From: Actinospineispora spinosispora DSM 44797 | GTDB taxonomy: Bacteria; Actinomycetota; Actinomycetes; Mycobacteriales; Pseudonocardiaceae | NCBI RefSeq assembly: GCF_000429025.1 | Contig: NZ_AUBB01000021.1 | Location: 62,001 to 126,000, forward strand | DNA length: 64,000 nt | Reading direction: 5' to 3' | In this document: positions 49,740 to 58,040 of the stretch, piece by piece | Numbering within the stretch: the first letter of the stretch is position 1 | Layout: each line of letters begins with the position of its first letter | Notes under the pieces: model-generated | Seen by the model: only the letters and a program-made list of their open reading frames with translations | The model's database searches: none | Told to the model about the DNA's origin: nothing | Translations under genes and position numbers: made by a program

Positions 49740-51077
49740 TCAGCGCGTGTGGGCCGGTGCTGTGCGGGGAGCCGCCGCCGTAGGGCAGAGGTGCTGGAGG
49801 GTGGCGATGAACAGGGTGAAGGTCGGGGGAGCGGGCCGGGTCAGTCGCAGTCGGCCGCCTTCGGCCTCGGCGAGGCTTCTGGCCAGTGCCAGACCGATGC
49901 CGTGCCCGGTGGCCGTCGCGCCTCGGCGGAGGAAGAGTTCATCGGTGGGTGTGGTGATTGCGGGGCCTTCGTCGGTCACGTCGATGGCGAGCGCACCGCC
50001 GGCGTCGCGCACCGCGACGACGACACCTCCCGCGCCGTGGGTCAGGGCGTTGTCCATCAGTACCGCCAGAATCTGTCGTACCGCGGCGGCCGAGGCGCCG
50101 GAATCGGGCAGGTGTGTTCCGGTGTGGATGGTGAGGGTTCTGTTGTGGGCGGTGAGCCGGGGGCGCCATGCCTGGTCGAGGCCGTGGAGTAGGGCGTCGA
50201 TGGCCAGTGGTTCGCGCGAGCGCGCCGTGTCTCTGGCGAGTGAGAGGAGGTCTTCGACGGTCTTCCGCAGGCGTTCGGTGTCCTCGACCGCGGCGACGAC
50301 AGCGGCGCGCAGGTCCTGGTGGGAGTCCTCCAGCGCCACCTCGAGTCCGAGACGCAGGGCGGTGAGCGGAGTCCGCAGCTGGTGGGAGGCGTCGGCGGAG
50401 AATGCGCGCTCCCGGGTCACCAGGTCACTGAGCCTGGTGCCGGTGGTGTTCAACGCGTCTGAGACCGAGTCGATCTCGGCTATCCCGGCAGCACGGAAAC
50501 GCACGCTGAAGTCGCCGTCGCCCAACTCGTGCGCGGTCTCGGCCAGGTCCTCCAACGGCCGGGTCAACCGGGCGGCCATCCGTCGGGCGAGCAGCCACAC
50601 CGCCAGCACAGCCCCGACGGCCAGACCGGCCATCAGCAGCCAGACGGTGACGACCCGCGAGTACACCTCGGTTGTCGGTGTGCTGGAACGTACGACCCCG
50701 AGCACCGAGCCGCCGGCGCGGACGGGCACCGCGACAACGATGTCGCCACCGGGGTCCGAGGTGTGGACCCGACCGTTGCCGGCGGCTTTGGCCACCGGTG
50801 GGTCGGCGGTCGGCGGCCCGTCGCCGGTCATCCGACGCCCCGTCGGGTCGTAGACGGCGAGGGTGGCGTTGTGTTCGGTGCTGATGAGCGGGCCCGGGGT
50901 CTGGCCGAGTGCGAGCTGGATACCGACCGACACGGCCGCCAGATCCGCGGAGCGTTCCAGCTCGCCCCGCTCGTCATCGAGCAGATATCTCACCACGATG
51001 GCCGCCAGCGGTATCCCGAACAGGGCGATCGCCAGCACGGCCGCGAGCGCGGACAACCCGACGATACGTGTGCGCAC
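49740..51077 (-). CDS. Sensor histidine kinase B (paralogue of kinase A)
   Basis: This 445-residue kinase is collinear with the one at 46441-47742, sharing long identical runs, for example around the H-box (TRLSDLVTRERAFSADASHQ). Two membrane helices, an extracytoplasmic sensor, HAMP, His kinase and ATPase domains are complete. One G-box reads DEGPAITT instead of DEGPGIS, a substitution of a conserved Gly that could weaken ATP binding. The sensor domain is the most different part. Its expected response regulator survives only as the remnant at 51182-51382, so it is now an orphan. Confidence 0.9.
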   Translation of the reverse strand: MRTRIVGLSALAAVLAIALFGIPLAAIVVRYLLDDERGELERSADLAAVSVGIQLALGQTPGPLISTEHNATLAVYDPTGRRMTGDGPPTADPPVAKAAGNGRVHTSDPGGDIVVAVPVRAGGSVLGVVRSSTPTTEVYSRVVTVWLLMAGLAVGAVLAVWLLARRMAARLTRPLEDLAETAHELGDGDFSVRFRAAGIAEIDSVSDALNTTGTRLSDLVTRERAFSADASHQLRTPLTALRLGLEVALEDSHQDLRAAVVAAVEDTERLRKTVEDLLSLARDTARSREPLAIDALLHGLDQAWRPRLTAHNRTLTIHTGTHLPDSGASAAAVRQILAVLMDNALTHGAGGVVVAVRDAGGALAIDVTDEGPAITTPTDELFLRRGATATGHGIGLALARSLAEAEGGRLRLTRPAPPTFTLFIATLQHLCPTAAAPRTAPAHTR

Positions 51078-51181
51078 CCGAGGAGTCTGTGCCCCGCGCC
51101 CCCGCCGACAACGCACGGTGACCCGATGATGGGCAGCCGATAACCCTCCGTTTGCCTTGACCGGCAGTGTGGCGAACCGGG

Positions 51182-51382
51182 CCCGACCTGGGACCACCCG
51201 ATCTGGACGGCGTCGAGGTGGACACGGCCGCGCGCCGGGTGAGCCCCGGTGACGAACCGGTTCGCTCGCCAGGCTCGTCGGCGAGCCCGGCGCCGCGATC
51301 AGCCGTGCCACGCCAATGGCCGGCGACGTCGACATCCCCGAGATCGTCACACTGCGTGGGTATGGATTCCGCTTCGATCCTC
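51182..51382 (+). pseudogene. Decayed OmpR-type response regulator
   Basis: Fragments of a response regulator related to 47798-48487 remain in order: DLGPPDLDGVEV (receiver active-site loop with the first strand gone), a jump to DTAARRVSPGDEPV (start of the DNA-binding domain), a frame change, ISRATP-MAGD, and then IPEIVTLRGYGFRFDP, which matches the end of the intact protein. Most of the receiver and half of the effector domain are deleted. Its position, divergent from kinase B, mirrors the intact pair. It cannot encode a working regulator. Confidence 0.85.
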
Positions 51383-51510
51383 ACCGACAGCGAAGCTCGG
51401 CGGCGCCCGCATCGGCCGGACCGGGGTCAGTCGAGCGCGCGCGAGCGTACTGCCACTGCGCTCTTCTCACCCGATCCGTCACATCCGGCTCGGACCAGCG
51501 GTCACCGGGT

Positions 51511-51882
51511 TCACCGTCCGCCCGCCGGGCGCGACTCGCTGGGTGGCCGCGACGGCGACGGGAAGGAGAACACCGAGACCAGCTCGCCGACGCCGGTGTT
51601 GGCCAGCGAGTGCCACCGGCCGGGCGGGATGAAGATCGCGTCGCCCTGCTGGAAGGCGATCGGGTCGCCGTCCCGGCGAAGCTCGCCGCTGCCCGCCGCG
51701 ACGTACATGACCTCGCCGGTGGTGTGCACCGTCTCGTGCTCGACCACGACGCCCTCGGGCACCGTGGCGACGCCGAGACAGTGCTCGATCTCCGGGACGT
51801 TCACCGATGACAGCAGCAGCCCGCTCTCGTCCGGCCCGCCCCGGTGCCGCACGAACCCGCCCACGTGCACGTCCCCGCTCAT
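51511..51882 (-). CDS. Single-domain cupin, deacetylase operon
   Basis: This 123-residue cupin has EHETVHTTGEVMYVAAGSGEL and PPGRWHSLANTG. It lacks the HQHFN motif and so belongs to a different cupin group from those at 29-44 kb. The ATG overlaps the upstream deacetylase stop (ATGA). It may sense or transform the product of the deacetylase. The extreme C-terminus (PSPSRPPSESRPAGGR) is low complexity. Confidence 0.82.
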   Translation of the reverse strand: MSGDVHVGGFVRHRGGPDESGLLLSSVNVPEIEHCLGVATVPEGVVVEHETVHTTGEVMYVAAGSGELRRDGDPIAFQQGDAIFIPPGRWHSLANTGVGELVSVFSFPSPSRPPSESRPAGGR

Positions 51883-52778
51883 ACCGCACCGTCCTTGCGC
51901 AGCGTGTGCCACCACTCGGCGATCTGTGCCCTGGTAGTGATCCACACGTCCGGGAACGACGAGGCGTAGGCGAGGAAGTCGTCGAGGCCGCCGATCCGCC
52001 CGGGCCGCCCGATGATCCGGCAGTGCAGCCCGACCGACATCATCCGAGGCCGAATCTGCGCCTCGGCGCGCAGCACGTCGAACGAGTCGCGCGCGTAGGT
52101 GTGGAACTCGCCGCCGGTGACCATGGTGCCCATCCACCACTGCATGTCGTTGACGTCGGCGGTGTAGGGCACCACGAGCTGGTCGGTGCCGTGCACGTCG
52201 ACGTAGTAGGGCAGGTCGTCGTTGTAGGCGTCCGAGTCGTAGCTGAACCCGCCCTCCTCGACCACCAGCTCGCGGGTGTGCACGCTGGGGCCGTAGCGGC
52301 AGTACCAGCCGACCGGCCGCGTACCGGTGACCCGTTCGATGATCTCGACGGCCTCCCGGATGTGCGCGCGCTCCTCGTCACGGGACAGCTGGAAGACCTC
52401 CTCCCAGCGCAGGCCGTGGCTGCAGATCTCGTGCCCCTGCTCGACGGCCACCCGCCCGACCTCGGGGTGGATCTCGAGAGCCTTGGCCGCCGCGAAGAAG
52501 GTGGCCGGGGCGGAGTGCCGCTCGAGCACGTCGAGGATGCGCCACACGCCGACCCGGGAGCCGTACTCGTACATGGACTCCATGGCGAGGTCCCGGGTGC
52601 CGTCCGGCACCGGCGAGCGCCCCCACTCGGTGCCGGTCTCCTGGGTGTCGTCGCCGCTCGGATAGGCCCGCTCGGCGCCCTCCTCATAGTTGACCACGAT
52701 GGACAGTGCCAGTCGCTTTCCGTCTGGCCAGGCCACGTCCGGGTAGTTGTTGTTGTACCCGATGAAGTCTCTCGGCAT
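51879..52778 (-). CDS. Polysaccharide deacetylase-fold hydrolase (PuuE allantoinase-like)
   Basis: This 299-residue protein has the NodB/PuuE fold: LSIVVNYEEGAER, YGSRVGVWRILDVLERHSAPATFFAAAKAL, GHEICSHGLRWEEV with the conserved His pair, YCRYGPSVHTRELV. The N-terminal RDFIGY(N)NNYPDVAWP is close to PuuE-type cofactor-independent allantoinase and related N-acyl or peptidoglycan amidases. It is in an operon with an MFS carrier and a cupin, controlled by a GntR protein, so a ureide or other nitrogen compound is a plausible substrate. Confidence 0.85.
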   Translation of the reverse strand: MPRDFIGYNNNYPDVAWPDGKRLALSIVVNYEEGAERAYPSGDDTQETGTEWGRSPVPDGTRDLAMESMYEYGSRVGVWRILDVLERHSAPATFFAAAKALEIHPEVGRVAVEQGHEICSHGLRWEEVFQLSRDEERAHIREAVEIIERVTGTRPVGWYCRYGPSVHTRELVVEEGGFSYDSDAYNDDLPYYVDVHGTDQLVVPYTADVNDMQWWMGTMVTGGEFHTYARDSFDVLRAEAQIRPRMMSVGLHCRIIGRPGRIGGLDDFLAYASSFPDVWITTRAQIAEWWHTLRKDGAV

Positions 52779-52836
52779 GTCGTTCCTTCCTGGCCCGGGC
52801 GGGCCGGTCTTCCGATGCGGGGTGGGAGCGGGGTGC

Positions 52837-54312
52837 TCAGCCGGCGCGGACCGGTCTGCCGTGCAGCTCCTCCAGCGAGACCCCCCGGGTCTCGGTGCTC
52901 AGCGGCATGAGCAGCGCCATCAGCAGGTACATCACGGCCAGCAGGCAGAACGCGGCGACGACTCCGGTCCGCTCGAAGACGACGGTGGCGACCACCGGCA
53001 TCACCGCGCCGCCGAGGAAGCCGACGTTGACCACGAGCGCGGTGCCGAACGCCCGGATGCTGGTGGGGTACAGCTCCGGCGACCAGAGCCAGACGGTCGT
53101 GTTGACCATGAGGCAGCAGAGCTGGAAGGCGAAGCCGATCAGCAGGATCGACCAGTCGGAGTAGGCGTACAGCGCGAAGACGACCACACAGACCGAGCCG
53201 GCCACCGTGCCGATCGCCACCACGGCCCGCCGGGCCAGCACGTAGCTGGCCAGCGTGGCCAGGCATGCGCCGATCAGCGCGCCGAGGTTCTGCACCATGG
53301 TCAGCGCGAGGCTGCCGGCGATCGAGTACCCGCGCTGCACCAGCAGGGTAGGCATGATCAAGATGATGCTGAACTCGACGCCCCAGGCCAGGAACGCCGC
53401 GACCGACATGACGACGGTGCGCCTGCGCAGCGGCGGGGAGAGCACCTTGGCCAGTTCGCCGGACGCGGACCCGCTGGTCTGCGCGCTCTCCGAGGCCGCG
53501 GCGGTGCGTTCGTCGACGAACGCGGTCACCTGGTCGTCCGGCGGCGGCCGCAGGCGTCCGCTGGCCAGCCGGGTCAGCGCGCGGTTGGCCCCGTCGATGT
53601 CGCCGCGCTTGAGCAGGTGCGCCGGGGTCTCCGGCAGGTAGCGGCGGAAGAACACGATCAGGATCACCGGCAGCCCGAGCAGCCCGAACGCCCACCGCCA
53701 GGCGTCGTCGCCCGCGCCGGTGAGCGTGGCGACCGGGCCCAGCACGAGCAGGGTGTAGGCGAACACGAGGAAGACGCCGACGCCCGCCGAGATGGTGTTG
53801 AACAGCGAGACGAACACGCCGCGCACCTTGGTCGGCGACAGTTCGGACAGGTAGGTCAGCCCGATGGCGATCTCGCCGCCCACGCCGAGGCCGGTGATGA
53901 CCCGGCTCAGCGCGAGTACCAGGTACGAAGGCGCGAACGCCGAGATCACCGTGCCGACGCAGTACACGGCCAGACTGACCGACAGCACCGACCGGCGGCC
54001 GAGGCGGTCGCCGAGCACGCCGCCGCTGATCCCGCCCACGACGACGGCGACCAGCGTGATGCTGGACAGGATGCCGATGCTCGACGTGTCGACCCCGAAC
54101 GCTTTCTGCAGCGCGGGGCCGAGTGAGGACAGGATCAACTGCTCGAACACCTCGAACAGGCCGCCCAGCACTACGAGGACCAGCGCGAAGTAGTGCGTTC
54201 TGGTCACGCCGATCCGGTCGAGGACCTCACCGAGGGTGGCGGCGCGGCCTCCCGGACCGGACGCGGTGGCCGCCACGGACTCGTGGCCGGCCGGGGGTGG
54301 TTGGTTCATCAT
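52837..54312 (-). CDS. MFS transporter, sugar-porter/aromatic-acid symporter type
   Basis: This 491-residue carrier has twelve helices, the GGVLGDRLGRRSVLSVS motif after helix 2, a long central cytoplasmic loop and the C-terminal LMPLSTETRGVSLEELHG ending of the sugar-porter family. It opens the minus-strand operon with the deacetylase and cupin genes and diverges from the GntR gene. It probably imports the operon's substrate. The start is ATG ATG behind GAGGTGAGCC. Confidence 0.9.
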   Translation of the reverse strand: MMNQPPPAGHESVAATASGPGGRAATLGEVLDRIGVTRTHYFALVLVVLGGLFEVFEQLILSSLGPALQKAFGVDTSSIGILSSITLVAVVVGGISGGVLGDRLGRRSVLSVSLAVYCVGTVISAFAPSYLVLALSRVITGLGVGGEIAIGLTYLSELSPTKVRGVFVSLFNTISAGVGVFLVFAYTLLVLGPVATLTGAGDDAWRWAFGLLGLPVILIVFFRRYLPETPAHLLKRGDIDGANRALTRLASGRLRPPPDDQVTAFVDERTAAASESAQTSGSASGELAKVLSPPLRRRTVVMSVAAFLAWGVEFSIILIMPTLLVQRGYSIAGSLALTMVQNLGALIGACLATLASYVLARRAVVAIGTVAGSVCVVVFALYAYSDWSILLIGFAFQLCCLMVNTTVWLWSPELYPTSIRAFGTALVVNVGFLGGAVMPVVATVVFERTGVVAAFCLLAVMYLLMALLMPLSTETRGVSLEELHGRPVRAG

Positions 54313-54433
54313 GGCTCACCTCGGCGGTGTCGGGCTCGGGTGTCGGCGAGGCCGCGCACGGGACTGCCCACGGTGTGTCCGCGGACGACCTGGTCGACTT
54401 CGTCCCCGCTGTGCATACAGCACCGTTGCTGAT

Positions 54434-54453
54434 TGTGTACTGACTTGCATACA
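54434..54453. promoter_or_regulatory. Candidate GntR operator 1 (54.4 kb)
   Basis: TGTGTAC-TGACTT-GCATACA inverted repeat, 7-6-7 geometry, core GTRTAC/GYATAC. It lies 122 bp upstream of the MFS start. Confidence 0.6.
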
Positions 54454-54558
54454 GAACGGGATAGCGGGAAAGCTACAGCTGACCTGCGCGTACGGCAAGG
54501 GGCTCGGCTCGATTGCCGGTGCGGGGTACGGTGATCGGCCGGACCGGTGGGCCGGACT

Positions 54559-54578
54559 CGTATACTCCGCGGTACACG
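54559..54578. promoter_or_regulatory. Candidate GntR operator 2 (54.6 kb)
   Basis: CGTATAC-TCCGCG-GTACACG inverted repeat with the same 7-6-7 geometry as operator 1. It lies 57 bp upstream of the gntR ATG. Confidence 0.65.
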
Positions 54579-54634
54579 GGTTTCGTGTGCGGGCCGCTGG
54601 TCACGGGGCGACAGAGAGTAGGACACTGGAGTCG

Positions 54635-55288
54635 ATGGGGGCTGCACAGAACGAAGCACGGAGCCAAAAGGTCGTCGACGCGGTGGCCCGGCAGATCTCG
54701 GACTTCGAGCTCGAACCTGGCGAGCGGCTGACCGAGGAGGGACTGGCTCGTCGCTACTCGGTGAGTCGAACGCCGGTGCGTGAGGCGCTGAAGTCGCTGC
54801 AGGAGATGGGGCTGGTCGAGCGACTGCCCAGCGGCGGGTACGCGGTCCGGGTGGTCAAGCTGGAGACGGTCGCCGACCTGATGGTCATCTGGGCGACGCT
54901 GGAGGATTTGGTGATCCAGCTCGTCGGCGAGCAGGCGGACCGCCCCGCGCTTCAGGCGCTACTCGCCCGGACGTGCGACGGGACCAGCGGGGACCCGGTC
55001 GTCGAGGAGCGGGTGCATGCCGAGCTGGCCGCGCTGTCCGGCAACGACGAGCTGGTCCGGATGCTCGGCACCATCTACAGCCGTACCCAGCCCTACCGGC
55101 GGCTAGACGGACTCAACCGGCGCGAGGAGGTCCACGGCGACCACGTCCGGATCCTGGAGCTGCTGGTCGACGGCAAGGTGGCAGACGCTCGCTCGCTGAT
55201 GCGCGAGCACGTGGAGAAGAGTCACCGGTTCGTCGACATGCTGCTGCGCGGCGGCGTGCGCTCGCTGTCCTTCGACTCGCCGGCCTGA
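54635..55288 (+). CDS. FCD-type GntR regulator of the deacetylase operon
   Basis: This 217-residue regulator has the winged helix at about residues 10-70 (EPGERLTEEGLARRYSVSRTPVREALKSLQEMGLV) and an FCD-type helical domain with VHAELAALSGND and EVHGDHVRILELL. It likely controls the divergent MFS-deacetylase-cupin operon through the two GTATAC-like repeats. The ATG at 54635 follows CTGGAGTCG. It is not closely related to the GntR protein at 14945 beyond family features. Confidence 0.9.
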   Translation: MGAAQNEARSQKVVDAVARQISDFELEPGERLTEEGLARRYSVSRTPVREALKSLQEMGLVERLPSGGYAVRVVKLETVADLMVIWATLEDLVIQLVGEQADRPALQALLARTCDGTSGDPVVEERVHAELAALSGNDELVRMLGTIYSRTQPYRRLDGLNRREEVHGDHVRILELLVDGKVADARSLMREHVEKSHRFVDMLLRGGVRSLSFDSPA

Positions 55289-55468
55289 CCGACGCCCAGG
55301 TCACGATCGGCCGGATACCGGCACGCTGCTCCAGGACGCCGTGTTCTCCCGGACCACCTCTGTGGAGCCGCCGTAAGCGCAGGGCGTGACTGTGGCGGTG
55401 TCCAAGAATGTAGCGCTGCTAGATATTCGAGCGATAGCAGTGCTAGCGTTGAACGGTTACTTGTCGAT

Positions 55469-55481
55469 GCTAGGTCCTAGC
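55469..55481. promoter_or_regulatory. Palindrome before the DUF1772 gene
   Basis: GCTAGG-T-CCTAGC lies 10 bp upstream of the GTG. A looser TGCTA/TAGCA pair lies near 55418-55441. Either could be a repressor site, but no adjacent regulator is certain. Confidence 0.45.
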
Positions 55482-55491
55482 GAGGGTCGCC

Positions 55492-55938
55492 GTGCTCAAC
55501 GCACTCGAGGTCGTCACCACCGTGATCGTCGGCGTGATGGTGGGGGTGGAGTTCTCCGTCGCCTTCGTCATGAATCCGATCTTCCACGCGCTCCCCGAGG
55601 ACAGCGGCCAACTCGGCCACGCCCACGGGGGTCGGATACTCGGCGCCGTGATGCCGATCTGGTACATCGGCTCCCTCGTCCTCGTCGGGTTCTGGGCCGT
55701 CGCCGGGCGACACCATCCCGGTAGCGGCCTCGTCGTCACCGCCGGCGGGCTGCTGTTCCTCAGCGTGGTCATGTCGGTCCTGCTGCTCGTCCCGATCAAC
55801 AACCGGAACAAGACGTGGACCCCCGACAACCGGCCCGAGGACTGGACTCAGCAGCTGCGCCGCTGGGAACGCTTCCACTATGTCCGCGTGGCGGTGATCA
55901 TCGCTGCCTTCGCCCTGCTCGTCACGGCGCTCGCCTGA
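55492..55938 (+). CDS. DUF1772 (anthrone oxygenase-like) membrane protein
   Basis: This 148-residue protein has four membrane helices and the DUF1772 pattern: VMVGVEFSVAFVMNPIF near the start, LLVPINNRNKTW in the middle and a final RWERFHYVRVAVIIAAFALL. Some family members are polyketide anthrone oxygenases; others have no known role. A palindrome precedes the GTG. It converges with the Lrp-type regulator gene 42 bp away. Confidence 0.88.
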   Translation: MLNALEVVTTVIVGVMVGVEFSVAFVMNPIFHALPEDSGQLGHAHGGRILGAVMPIWYIGSLVLVGFWAVAGRHHPGSGLVVTAGGLLFLSVVMSVLLLVPINNRNKTWTPDNRPEDWTQQLRRWERFHYVRVAVIIAAFALLVTALA

Positions 55939-55944
55939 AACCCG

Positions 55945-55961
55945 AGGCCCCACCCGGGCCT
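55945..55961. terminator. Short hairpin between DUF1772 and lrp genes
   Basis: AGGCCC (55945-55950) pairs with GGGCCT (55956-55961) around five bases. It lies between converging genes. Confidence 0.45.
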
Positions 55962-55980
55962 GAGCGCGGGTCCCGTTGGC

Positions 55981-56430
55981 TCACTGTTGCTGGGGTGAGG
56001 TGACGGCCTTCGGTGGGTAGGCCCTCAGGACCAGTGAGGTGGTGACGGGGCCGAGGCGGGCGACGGTATCGACGATGCGCTCGAGTCGTTCCGCGGAGCC
56101 GGCGTGGACATCGAGCAGGAAACAGTCCTCGCCGGTCAGCCGGTAGGTGTTCGTGATCTCCGCGAGCTTGTCGAACATCGCGAGCGCCGTGGGGATCTGG
56201 GCGTGCGTGGTCCGTAGGCGAATGACGGCATGGATGTTGAGTCCCAGTTTCGCCGGATCGACGCTGGCTCGGTACCCGGTGATGACACCCGCCTGTTCGA
56301 GCCGATGGATACGGGCGGACACCGCGGGTTGGGAAAGGTTGACCCGGCGCCCGAGCTCCGCCGCGCTGAGCCGGCCGTCGCTCTGCAACAGGGCGAGGAG
56401 CGCGGCATCGGTCGAGTCCATGGAATGCAT
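55981..56430 (-). CDS. Lrp/AsnC-family regulator
   Basis: This 149-residue protein has an N-terminal helix-turn-helix (LSAAELGRRVNLSQPAVSARIHRLEQAGVITGY) and a C-terminal RAM domain (FLLDVHAGSAERLERIVDTVARLGPVTTSLVL). Such proteins sense amino acids as oligomers. GGAGGAACG precedes the ATG at 56430. It is divergent from the RBBP9-like hydrolase gene, which it may regulate. Confidence 0.92.
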   Translation of the reverse strand: MHSMDSTDAALLALLQSDGRLSAAELGRRVNLSQPAVSARIHRLEQAGVITGYRASVDPAKLGLNIHAVIRLRTTHAQIPTALAMFDKLAEITNTYRLTGEDCFLLDVHAGSAERLERIVDTVARLGPVTTSLVLRAYPPKAVTSPQQQ

Positions 56431-56554
56431 CGTTCCTCCGGGCATCTACTTTCGATTCATTCGTCGAGAGCGACCGGGGTGATACCCCCATGTCATCGTC
56501 ACCCAGGTAACTGTTCGTCGCCCCACCCTCTGGGCGCATAATGATTGGTGACTC

Positions 56555-57121
56555 GTGGACTTCGTGCTGGTTCCCGGTATCGACGGATCGGATGAGCGCC
56601 ACTGGCAGAGCCGGTGGGAAGCCGCCTGGGGCCACCGTGCCACTCGAATCGCGCCGGCGTCATGGACCGCACCCGACCTGGAGGACTGGAGCAACGCCAT
56701 CACCCGGGCCTGCGCACGATCTGGACCGGACACCGTGCTCGTCGCCCACAGCCTCGGCTGCCTCGCGGTGGCCCACTGGCTGTCGCGGCACGCCGACGAC
56801 ACGCGCGGTGCGTTCCTCGTGGCTCCGCCGGACAGGCACGGCGCTGCCTTCCCCCGAGACGCGGCGCCGTCGTTCCTGGTCGTCGCCGCGCTGCCGCTGG
56901 GCACGCCGAGCCTGGTGGTAGCCAGCGACGACGACCCCTACTGCGCGTCGCCCAGCTCGCGGGACCTTGCCCGGCGTTGGGGCGCGCCCCGGGTGAGCGT
57001 CGGTGCGCAGGGGCACTTGAGCTCGGACAGCCAGCTCGATTCCTGGGACCACGGATGGAACCTGCTGACCGCCTTCGTGGCCGGCCTCGGCGGTCACCCG
57101 GGAACAGACAGCGAGAGCTGA
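56555..57121 (+). CDS. RBBP9/YdeN-family serine hydrolase
   Basis: This 188-residue protein has FVLVPGIDGSDERHWQSRWE at the N-terminus, nucleophile motif VAHSLGCLA, acid in ASDDDPYC and the terminal His in AQGHLSSDSQL. That is the compact RBBP9 alpha/beta hydrolase layout. The natural substrate of this group is unclear. The GTG at 56555 lacks a strong ribosome site. It converges with the next hydrolase gene; a small hairpin lies between. Confidence 0.88.
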   Translation: MDFVLVPGIDGSDERHWQSRWEAAWGHRATRIAPASWTAPDLEDWSNAITRACARSGPDTVLVAHSLGCLAVAHWLSRHADDTRGAFLVAPPDRHGAAFPRDAAPSFLVVAALPLGTPSLVVASDDDPYCASPSSRDLARRWGAPRVSVGAQGHLSSDSQLDSWDHGWNLLTAFVAGLGGHPGTDSES

Positions 57122-57133
57122 CCGGACGCGGTT

Positions 57134-57152
57134 CGGATCGACCACCGATCCG
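57134..57152. terminator. Hairpin between converging hydrolase genes
   Basis: CGGATCG (57134-57140) pairs perfectly with CGATCCG (57146-57152) around ACCAC. Confidence 0.5.
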
Positions 57153-57169
57153 GCGTGTCGTGCCAGGGT

Positions 57170-57997
57170 TCACCCGTGGCGGACCTGGTTCGGCGACTCG
57201 CCCGCCGCGGTGCTCCGGGCCACGTGCTGCATGAGCCGTTCCGGCCACGCCGCGACGTCCGCCGGGACATGGGCGACGTCGAGGGTGCAGTCCGGCAGCG
57301 TCGCGACCAGGTTCTCCGCCGTCGAGACCGGGTGGGCCGGGTCGTCGACCCAAGCGAGCACATGGACCGTCATGCTCAGCCCGGCGAGAGCCCGTCGAGC
57401 CGGCAGATCGGTGAGCGCCGCACCCCGCAGCAGTGCCGGGAGGAGGTGCTCGGGCACATCGGGGGTCGTCTCGGGCTGCTGCGAGGTCGCGGGTGGGACC
57501 GGGTACAGCCGCCCGGCTCGCACGAACGCCGCCACGCCGTGCTTCTCGACGAGATCGGCCGCGCGACGGTAGTCCTCGGCCTTCGCCGCACGCGTGTCCC
57601 ACGCTGTCGGCGGGACGAGCAGAGTCAGACCTGAGAACCGGTCCGGCTGCCTGAGCGCCGCGTGCAGCAGCGTCCCGGTACCCATCGACGGGCCCACGCC
57701 GTGGACCCGCTCACCTGGGAACCACCGGTCGAGCAGCCGCAGCAGGTCGTCGGCCAGAACCTCCCATCGGTAGTCCTCCGGGACAGCTCGCCCTGCCGAG
57801 CGGCCGTGCCCGCGCGCGTCGTACCGCAACAGCCGGGTGCCGCTGAGCCCTCGCCCCAGATCGAGGTCGAGCAGCCGGTCGCGGACGCGGCTGGAGGTCA
57901 GGCCGTGCAGCTGGACGACCGGGTGGCCTCCCTCGTCGCTCAGCTCGACATCGAGCTCGGCGCCGGGGACGGCGAAACGCGGCAGAGGGCGGCTCAC
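57170..57997 (-). CDS. Alpha/beta hydrolase
   Basis: This 275-residue hydrolase has VVQLHGLTSS, DARGHGRSAG, a nucleophile elbow GVGPSMGTGTLL with Ser, an Asp in VDDPAHPVS and a possible C-terminal His in DVAHVPADVA. It could be an esterase, lipase or haloperoxidase-like enzyme; no neighbour gives a substrate. It is divergent from the condensation-GNAT gene, 43 bp away. Confidence 0.88.
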   Translation of the reverse strand: MSRPLPRFAVPGAELDVELSDEGGHPVVQLHGLTSSRVRDRLLDLDLGRGLSGTRLLRYDARGHGRSAGRAVPEDYRWEVLADDLLRLLDRWFPGERVHGVGPSMGTGTLLHAALRQPDRFSGLTLLVPPTAWDTRAAKAEDYRRAADLVEKHGVAAFVRAGRLYPVPPATSQQPETTPDVPEHLLPALLRGAALTDLPARRALAGLSMTVHVLAWVDDPAHPVSTAENLVATLPDCTLDVAHVPADVAAWPERLMQHVARSTAAGESPNQVRHG

Positions 57998-58040
57998 AGG
58001 CGGCTCCAGGAGGGGAGGTTCGGCTCCCTAGAGTACGGAG

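Larger units (their letters stand above)
54313..54634. other. Divergent promoter region MFS-gntR
   Basis: These 322 bp contain no gene. Two similar inverted repeats at 54434-54453 and 54559-54578 are the main feature; a third half-site GCATACAG lies near 54412. Confidence 0.6.
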
